Assembly: GCA_017539165.1 (NCBI GenBank)
Contig: JAFYHN010000004.1
Coordinates: 1-51,134 of the forward strand
From: Eubacterium sp.
GTDB taxonomy: Bacteria; Bacillota; Clostridia; Lachnospirales; Lachnospiraceae
DNA length: 51,134 bases
Direction of reading: 5' to 3'
Of this stretch, positions 46,696-51,134 are shown piece after piece. Under the pieces are notes generated by a model. That model saw only the letters and a program-made list of their open reading frames with translations. It made no database searches and was not told where the DNA came from. How positions within the stretch are numbered: position 1 is the stretch's first letter; the number at the start of each line of letters is the position of its first letter. Both the position numbers and the translations under genes were made by a program.

Positions 46696-48618
46696 TCAAA
46701 ACAGACTTGAACCAATCTGAACATCATAACCATATTGTTCAAGGCGTTTCTTAGCCATATTGATATACCACTTCCTGTCAAGTTTGATACTCATAGGAAT
46801 ATCTTTTACAGACTTATTGTAAATGAAACAATGTTCAGGTGTATCCTGAAATCTCTCCGGTTTACCACCATTCTCCTTGCACTTGCCAAGGTAAGTATCA
46901 TTCTTGTCGGTACTTGCAAAAATACGGTATGTCTTGTCCGTAAAATACTGTCCGTTATGCCAAGCTGCAGAATACACACCTGATAAACGGTACACATTCT
47001 GGAACATTATCATATCATTACAATTGTTGATTGTATCTTCAACAGGAATACCTTCAGTAATATATTTTACCAAAGCATCATTAAGAATCGGAAGATTGTT
47101 ATCAAGAGGGTCATTCTCCTTTACATACTTTCCCTTACGTTCAAGAACCCCACTTTCAAAACGGAATACATAATTGTTTACATCTTTGGCATAATACTCA
47201 GTTATCCAGTCTACACCCATTCCCATTCCGGTTCTTGCACACCATTCTGCATGAATGTGATTGAATACTTTTTCAGTACGTTCATCTTCAGCAAGTTTGA
47301 TAATCAGACCATCAGTATTACTCTGAATCAATTCAAATCTATCACCCAAGGCACTCTCAAGATGTTCTATAAGGTCTAGGAGTAAGAGCTGACCATTGAT
47401 ACAGATGTTGTTAGCCTGTACCGGGTCGAATGCTTCAGAATTACGGTCCTTGGTTATACCATACTGGCTGTTCAGTACGATTTTATAAACATTGGATTCT
47501 TTCTTCTTCCCGGCTTTCTTCAAGGCAACACGGGTTTCAAAAACTTCCTTGAACTTCTCAGGATGCTTAGCATTGCGGGTAAGAAGATTATACTTCAACA
47601 TCAATGACGGGTAGTAGCTTGTTACATCGGCATGTGCGATTTTACCTTTAGTATGATAAGGTTTATCAGAAGCACCATGTACACCACCCCAACCAAACTT
47701 ATGTGGAATCCCGGCAACAGTTGTTTCAAAACTTGCCGAGTAATCCCTGTCTTTACAAGCCTGAATGAACCAGTCCATAACATATTTATATTTTTCAAGT
47801 TGGATTGTAGGAACCAATGTAATGTTGAACTCATCATTATGTTCCTGTTTTTCACAGTCAGTTACACATGCTGTAATCTGACCTTTAGTTTTGTTTACAT
47901 ATTCAAAAGGGAAGTCAAAGGTTTCAATCAGGGCAATCTGAGCATTAAAATCTTCAATACGATAACGGAATACTTCGGTGGTCTGTTCAACATCATGACC
48001 ACAATACTTAATACTCTTAAATATTTCTTCTTTGGTCAAAGGTCTGTCAAGATTGAAGTCTACTTCAGTTTCTTCAATGTCATTACCCATGAAAGCTTCA
48101 AGAAGTTTCAATGATTCAGGTGGAACTTTCTTGACCATTACATCATATACATAAAACTGTTTGATACTCTTGAAATTATATTCATGATACAGTTCAAAAG
48201 GCTTCTTTCCCTCAACAATCAGTTTGTCGGAAATCTCTTTAGGGTCATAGCCGCACATAATTCCCTTAAAGATTGGGGTATCATAATGTTTATTATTATA
48301 ACCAACCCATATACAGCCTTTATGCTGTTCATAATATTCTTTAAGGGCAGCACGATTATTTACAATGATTGTTTTTGTCTTGGCTATAGGGTCAATCAGG
48401 ACAACAAGCCAGTCATACATAAATACTTCAAAGTCATGGAAAACAAGACCATAAGGGTACTTCTCAGCTGTGAAATCATTGTAGCCGGGAATATCTGTGA
48501 TTGTTTTGTTCATGTGGAAAAGTTCTTCATAACTTACTTTTCTTTTCTTTATAGGTAATGTGGCTGTTTCAGTTACAGCCGGTTTATTAGGTTCAATATC
48601 AAATTCAAACAATGCCAT
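46696..48618 (-). CDS. Family-B-type DNA polymerase with 3'-5' exonuclease
   Basis: 640 residues. Exonuclease: HDFEVF (61-66, D62 and E64), GYNNKHYDTPIF (106-117), YCGHDVEQT (205-213). Polymerase: motif A ADVTSYYPSLM (330-340), motif B YKIVLNSQYGI (378-388), motif C QSNTDG (432-437, replacing YGDTD). Compact for the family. The ATG directly follows TTCTAATATTATAAT and has no Shine-Dalgarno; a terminator precedes it, so the transcript probably starts here. Confidence 0.88.
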   Translation of the reverse strand: MALFEFDIEPNKPAVTETATLPIKKRKVSYEELFHMNKTITDIPGYNDFTAEKYPYGLVFHDFEVFMYDWLVVLIDPIAKTKTIIVNNRAALKEYYEQHKGCIWVGYNNKHYDTPIFKGIMCGYDPKEISDKLIVEGKKPFELYHEYNFKSIKQFYVYDVMVKKVPPESLKLLEAFMGNDIEETEVDFNLDRPLTKEEIFKSIKYCGHDVEQTTEVFRYRIEDFNAQIALIETFDFPFEYVNKTKGQITACVTDCEKQEHNDEFNITLVPTIQLEKYKYVMDWFIQACKDRDYSASFETTVAGIPHKFGWGGVHGASDKPYHTKGKIAHADVTSYYPSLMLKYNLLTRNAKHPEKFKEVFETRVALKKAGKKKESNVYKIVLNSQYGITKDRNSEAFDPVQANNICINGQLLLLDLIEHLESALGDRFELIQSNTDGLIIKLAEDERTEKVFNHIHAEWCARTGMGMGVDWITEYYAKDVNNYVFRFESGVLERKGKYVKENDPLDNNLPILNDALVKYITEGIPVEDTINNCNDMIMFQNVYRLSGVYSAAWHNGQYFTDKTYRIFASTDKNDTYLGKCKENGGKPERFQDTPEHCFIYNKSVKDIPMSIKLDRKWYINMAKKRLEQYGYDVQIGSSLF

Positions 48619-48633
48619 ATTATAATATTAGAA
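48619..48633 (-). promoter_or_regulatory. Motif TTCTAATATTATAAT abutting the polymerase ATG
   Basis: Between a terminator and the polymerase start codon; promoter position with a leaderless or near-leaderless start. Confidence 0.55.
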
Positions 48634-48639
48634 TAAATG

Positions 48640-48664
48640 AAAAACCCACCATTCTCAGGTGGGT
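48640..48664 (-). terminator. Rho-independent terminator
   Basis: ACCCACC pairs with GGTGGGT (7-base loop), then TTTTC on the minus strand, after the gene ending at 48691. Confidence 0.8.
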
Positions 48665-48690
48665 CTTTTATTTGGGTCGAATAATTAGAT

Positions 48691-49020
48691 TTAGTATTGT
48701 AAATCGAATCCTGTAAGATTTGCAAATTCTTCAGCCTTAGCCTCAAAATCTTCAATCTCGTCAGGGTCTCCAACAAATGCTACATCTGAAGCCATGTAAT
48801 TGAATTGTGGTTCAACAAGTTCATAATCTCCGAAAACATCATTTGCAGCGTCTTCGATGGCTATCTGCCAAATTGCACCCATATCCGTTGTTCCGAACTC
48901 ATCTTTACAACGGCTAATGGCATTAACAAGAATATCATCATCCATTTTTCCAAAGCACGATTCAATATCCATCTGTCCACAACCCATAAGTTCACATACT
49001 ATAAATTCTGCTGTAGTCAT
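48691..49020 (-). CDS. Small acidic protein
   Basis: 109 residues behind AGGAGAAATAAAAC. Helical, acidic; contains MGAIWQIAIEDAANDVFG. No family recognised. Between the sigma factor and the polymerase. Confidence 0.62.
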   Translation of the reverse strand: MTTAEFIVCELMGCGQMDIESCFGKMDDDILVNAISRCKDEFGTTDMGAIWQIAIEDAANDVFGDYELVEPQFNYMASDVAFVGDPDEIEDFEAKAEEFANLTGFDLQY

Positions 49021-49045
49021 GTTTTATTTCTCCTATACAATATAT

Positions 49046-49621
49046 TTAAGCAACAGCATATCCGATTCTATTCCAGAATACTTTAATCTCACCCATAATC
49101 GAATCAACGATTTCTGGTGCATATCCGAACTTTTTACAGATTGAGAGTGTGGCAGGCTTTACCTTAGCATGTGCATTTTCCCATTCGCGGCTAATGATGT
49201 ACTTGAATACCTGAAAGCCTTCATAAGATAATTCTTCTTTGGCTGTACTCAGAAGTTCATTATCATCAATGTCATAATTGGTAGATTCAATGCTGGCTTC
49301 ATAAGACACTTCCTTATCACCACTCATCTGTCCATCAAGACGAAGGTCCTCATAATGAGAGATTTCCTTGAGTGTGCATTTGTAAAAATCAACAAGTCTT
49401 CCCTTGAGATTCTGATACAGATAGGTTGTAAACTTACAGCCTTTTGAACCTGTATAAGTTTTAAGACAGGTTGCATAAATCAATTGACCCTCAGCATAAA
49501 CATCATCGAACTGAATGTCTGGTCTAAGGCTCTTCATGATTTTCCACTGATTCAATGCAAGTTTATAAATCATATTCTTGCATGATTCAAAGTCAGGTAG
49601 AGTTTCGTTTAGTTTTTGCAT
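49046..49621 (-). CDS. Phage sigma-70-family factor
   Basis: 191 residues from ATG behind AAGGAGCAATTACT. Region 2: DIQFDDVYAEGQLIYATCLK, KFTTYLYQNLKGRLVDFYK, matching '(E)D..QEG...A...F....KF.TY....I.GRI.DF'. The C-terminal 80 residues (ELSYEGFQVFKYIISREWEN; LSICKKFGYAPEIVDSIMG) resemble region 4 with a helix-turn-helix. It would direct host RNA polymerase to a phage promoter class, a candidate reader of the TTCTAnTATTATAATA motif. Own early promoter upstream. Confidence 0.75.
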   Translation of the reverse strand: MQKLNETLPDFESCKNMIYKLALNQWKIMKSLRPDIQFDDVYAEGQLIYATCLKTYTGSKGCKFTTYLYQNLKGRLVDFYKCTLKEISHYEDLRLDGQMSGDKEVSYEASIESTNYDIDDNELLSTAKEELSYEGFQVFKYIISREWENAHAKVKPATLSICKKFGYAPEIVDSIMGEIKVFWNRIGYAVA

Positions 49622-49654
49622 AGTAATTGCTCCTTGGTTTTTTAAGATAACTAA

Positions 49655-49683
49655 ACTATAACACATACTAAAAAGATAGTCAA
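49655..49683 (-). promoter_or_regulatory. Sigma70-type phage promoter
   Basis: TTGACT, 17-base spacer with TTTTTAGTATGTGT, TATAGT; drives the sigma factor gene and lies directly behind a terminator. Confidence 0.82.
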
Positions 49684-49684
49684 G

Positions 49685-49728
49685 AAAAAAATAAAAAAAC
49701 CTTTCCAGATATGACATACCCGGAAAGG
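49685..49728 (-). terminator. Rho-independent terminator
   Basis: CCTTTCC pairs with GGAAAGG, then TTTTTTTATTTTTTT on the minus strand; ends the operon of the recombination ATPase. Confidence 0.88.
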
Positions 49729-49775
49729 CAGGAGGTGCAAATGCACTTATTTAATCATTTCATTAAATATATAAA

Positions 49776-50018
49776 TTAGACTGAATCCCAATCATAAGAT
49801 GTCTCAAGCTGATTCATAAGTTTATTGCGTTTTTCAGTTTTATCGGCAATATCTTTGTTCAGTTCATCTCTCTTTTTCTTGGCATCTTCAAGACTGGTGA
49901 AACCATATTTCTTTTTCCAGCCTGATTCAATTGATTCAATCTTTCCCTTGGAACTTGCGGCATCAAGTTCAAGTTTATTCATTTTGGTTTTAATTGATTC
50001 AAATTCAGTTGGTGTCAT
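49776..50018 (-). CDS. Small coiled-coil protein
   Basis: 80 residues behind GGGAGTGAATTAA. Helical heptads throughout (SIKTKMNKLELDAASSKGKI; KKRDELNKDIADKTEKRNKL). Overlaps the previous gene by 14 bases. Unknown; possibly helps the neighbouring ATPase. Confidence 0.62.
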   Translation of the reverse strand: MTPTEFESIKTKMNKLELDAASSKGKIESIESGWKKKYGFTSLEDAKKKRDELNKDIADKTEKRNKLMNQLETSYDWDSV

Positions 50019-50286
50019 TTAATTCACTCCCTTTAAGCAATTCATCAAGTTCATTCACCTTGGTATAAATCTGATGAAAATATTTTAATGTCCGGTATCT
50101 CATTATAATATCCCGGTTTTCAGGACTTACATCTTTGAAATTAACCTTGTCCAAATCATAAAGTCTGCTGTATGTACTTTCAATGATAGCAATGTTTTCT
50201 TCAATCTGTTCAGGCGTAAGGTCAAAGAACTTTGTCATAGTATCTTCAACGGTATGCTTGAATTTATCAAAATCTTTCAGGAACAT
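50005..50286 (-). CDS. Small helical protein
   Basis: 93 residues behind GGAGAAACATT (longer frame lies in the ATPase gene). MFLKDFDKFKHTVEDTMTKF and LTPEQIEENIAIIESTYSRL are amphipathic helices. Unknown. Confidence 0.6.
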   Translation of the reverse strand: MFLKDFDKFKHTVEDTMTKFFDLTPEQIEENIAIIESTYSRLYDLDKVNFKDVSPENRDIIMRYRTLKYFHQIYTKVNELDELLKGSELNDTN

Positions 50287-51134
50287 AATGTTTCTCCATT
50301 CTCCAAAGGTTTGCCGCAATATGGACAGACTGCTGGAAGTTGTTTTTTAAGTTCCTCCCGTTCCCTATTTAATTTTAGAATCTTTTCATTTTCCAGTTCA
50401 TAAGACTTTATTTCTTCATTAAGTTCTGATATGTCAGGAATATTTATCGATTCTATCTTACTGATTAAATCTTTCTGAACTGATAAATCAATTGTCTTTT
50501 CTTTAAGTTGCTCATAAGACTTTATTTCTTCATCAAGTTCTGATACATCAGGAATATCAATAGATTCAATTTCAGTAATAAGTTTCTTGGGTTCGATAAG
50601 GTCTATGATTTTCAGATTTTCTCTCTGAATTATTTCATCATCAAGTTCAGCCATTTCTGATGATTTCTTATCAATGACTTCATCATACTTTTCTATCCTG
50701 TGATAAATCTGTTCAGCTTCTTCAACCCATTCAGTATTTTTTATTTCTCTTTCCAAATCAGAAATGTCTTTATCAACAACTTTCTGTTCAGAAGAGATTG
50801 TTCTCTTGTTTCCTTCAGCCACACTCATCATGGAATCAATGCTGTCCAGATGAATGATGTTATTCAGATACTTACTGGCTTCTCCACTACTCATTGAAAT
50901 AAGATATGGAGAATCAAACTGATACTGAAAATTAATGTCATTTACTTTGAGGAAATCCTTCACTTCCTGTGGAACATCAGTACCTACAGCAGACAGTTCA
51001 ACAGGAGGGAAGATGTTCAGCATGAAGTCGGACGACCCGATTTGGAAGGCTCTGATGTTGTAGACGTTCTTCATCATCAGGTTCCAGATGGGCATCTTGG
51101 TGTTCACCGTGGTGCCTTTCAGCAACTTGGCCAC
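50277..51134 (-). CDS. Rad50/SbcC/gp46-like ATPase, 5' end outside window
   Basis: 285 residues visible. NDINFQYQFDSPYLISMSSG then EASKYLNNIIHLDSID is the region after the N-terminal ATPase lobe in phage SbcC/gp46-like proteins. Residues 110-270 are coiled coil with the twice-repeated unit IESI(D/N)IPD(V/I)SEL. The chain ends right after CPYCGKPLENGETLC, a zinc-hook-like ribbon, so no C-terminal ATPase lobe follows, as in some short phage forms. Partner of the nuclease at 32112. Walker A lies beyond the window. The outermost 130 bases differ in base composition. Confidence 0.75.
   Translation of the reverse strand: MAKLLKGTTVNTKMPIWNLMMKNVYNIRAFQIGSSDFMLNIFPPVELSAVGTDVPQEVKDFLKVNDINFQYQFDSPYLISMSSGEASKYLNNIIHLDSIDSMMSVAEGNKRTISSEQKVVDKDISDLEREIKNTEWVEEAEQIYHRIEKYDEVIDKKSSEMAELDDEIIQRENLKIIDLIEPKKLITEIESIDIPDVSELDEEIKSYEQLKEKTIDLSVQKDLISKIESINIPDISELNEEIKSYELENEKILKLNREREELKKQLPAVCPYCGKPLENGETLCS

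Noticed and set aside
47632-48114. 160-codon open frame on the plus strand
   Set aside because: Antisense of the polymerase exonuclease region.
1-51134. CRISPR array
   Set aside because: No regularly spaced direct repeats with unique spacers were seen; the repeated A+T-rich motifs are isolated at gene junctions.
1-51134. Recoding of TAG or TGA as sense
   Set aside because: TAA, TAG and TGA all end genes immediately before new starts or terminators, and no gene needs read-through.
50277-51134. Truncation of the ATPase at its 3' end
   Set aside because: The stop follows a complete zinc ribbon, and short phage relatives end this way; the missing part is the 5' end outside the window.

Overview
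The window is a piece of a large tailed-phage genome. It has a virion-maturation protease, terminase large subunit, lysis cassette and a complete phage replication/recombination set, and nothing chromosomal. Genes are dense, often overlapping by 1-4 bases (ATGA, TAATG), mostly with clear GGAG-type ribosome sites, and nearly all lie on the minus strand. TAA, TAG and TGA all end genes, so the standard bacterial code applies. A spanin pair (inner-membrane plus lipoprotein) points to a host with an outer membrane. Consensus TTGACA/TATAAT promoters and strong Shine-Dalgarno sites argue against Bacteroidetes; I cannot name the host.

Layout in transcription order (right to left). 50.3-49.0 kb: Rad50/gp46-like ATPase (cut by the window edge), small coiled-coil genes and a sigma factor. 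48.6-40.9 kb: family-B DNA polymerase, sliding clamp, clamp loader, a UvsY-like protein, gp32-like ssDNA-binding protein, a helix-turn-helix protein and a RecA/UvsX-like recombinase, with a plus-strand HNH gene inserted. 40.8-37.2 kb: small genes, a GroES-like cochaperonin and a second sigma-like protein. 37.1-31 kb: an orphan intein-like ORF, a membrane-anchored lytic transglycosylase, a plus-strand lipase, a large unknown protein, an Mre11/gp47-like nuclease and an acidic protein. 30.4-28.1 kb: HNH endonuclease and terminase large subunit. 28.0-27.8 kb: a stand-alone candidate non-coding RNA. 27.7-15.2 kb: about 40 small, mostly unknown genes. 14.9-13.8 kb: a plus-strand cluster of six tiny genes. 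13.6-9.0 kb: small genes and the lysis cassette (CHAP endolysin, membrane protein, holin, nested spanins). 9.0-2.6 kb: virion-related proteins including a Dps/ferritin-like fusion and the prohead protease. 2.5-0 kb: a cytosine-C5 DNA methyltransferase interrupted by an intein exactly at its catalytic cysteine, followed by three short ORFs carrying its target-recognition segments.

Two promoter-like signals recur. Seven sites match TTGACA-N(16-17)-TATAAT with a shared TTTTACTATCTGT block before the -10, several directly behind terminators. A second motif, TTCTAnTATTATAATA, sits at more than a dozen gene junctions on both strands; it often contains the upstream stop codon and abuts the downstream ribosome site or start codon. 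With the phage sigma factors this suggests staged transcription, the second class giving very short or leaderless mRNAs.

The most unusual items are the intein-split methyltransferase with its fragmented recognition domain, the orphan intein-like gene, the non-coding RNA with its own promoter and terminator, a recurring SSRxIKS peptide that may be the prohead protease processing site, and the double promoter grammar.
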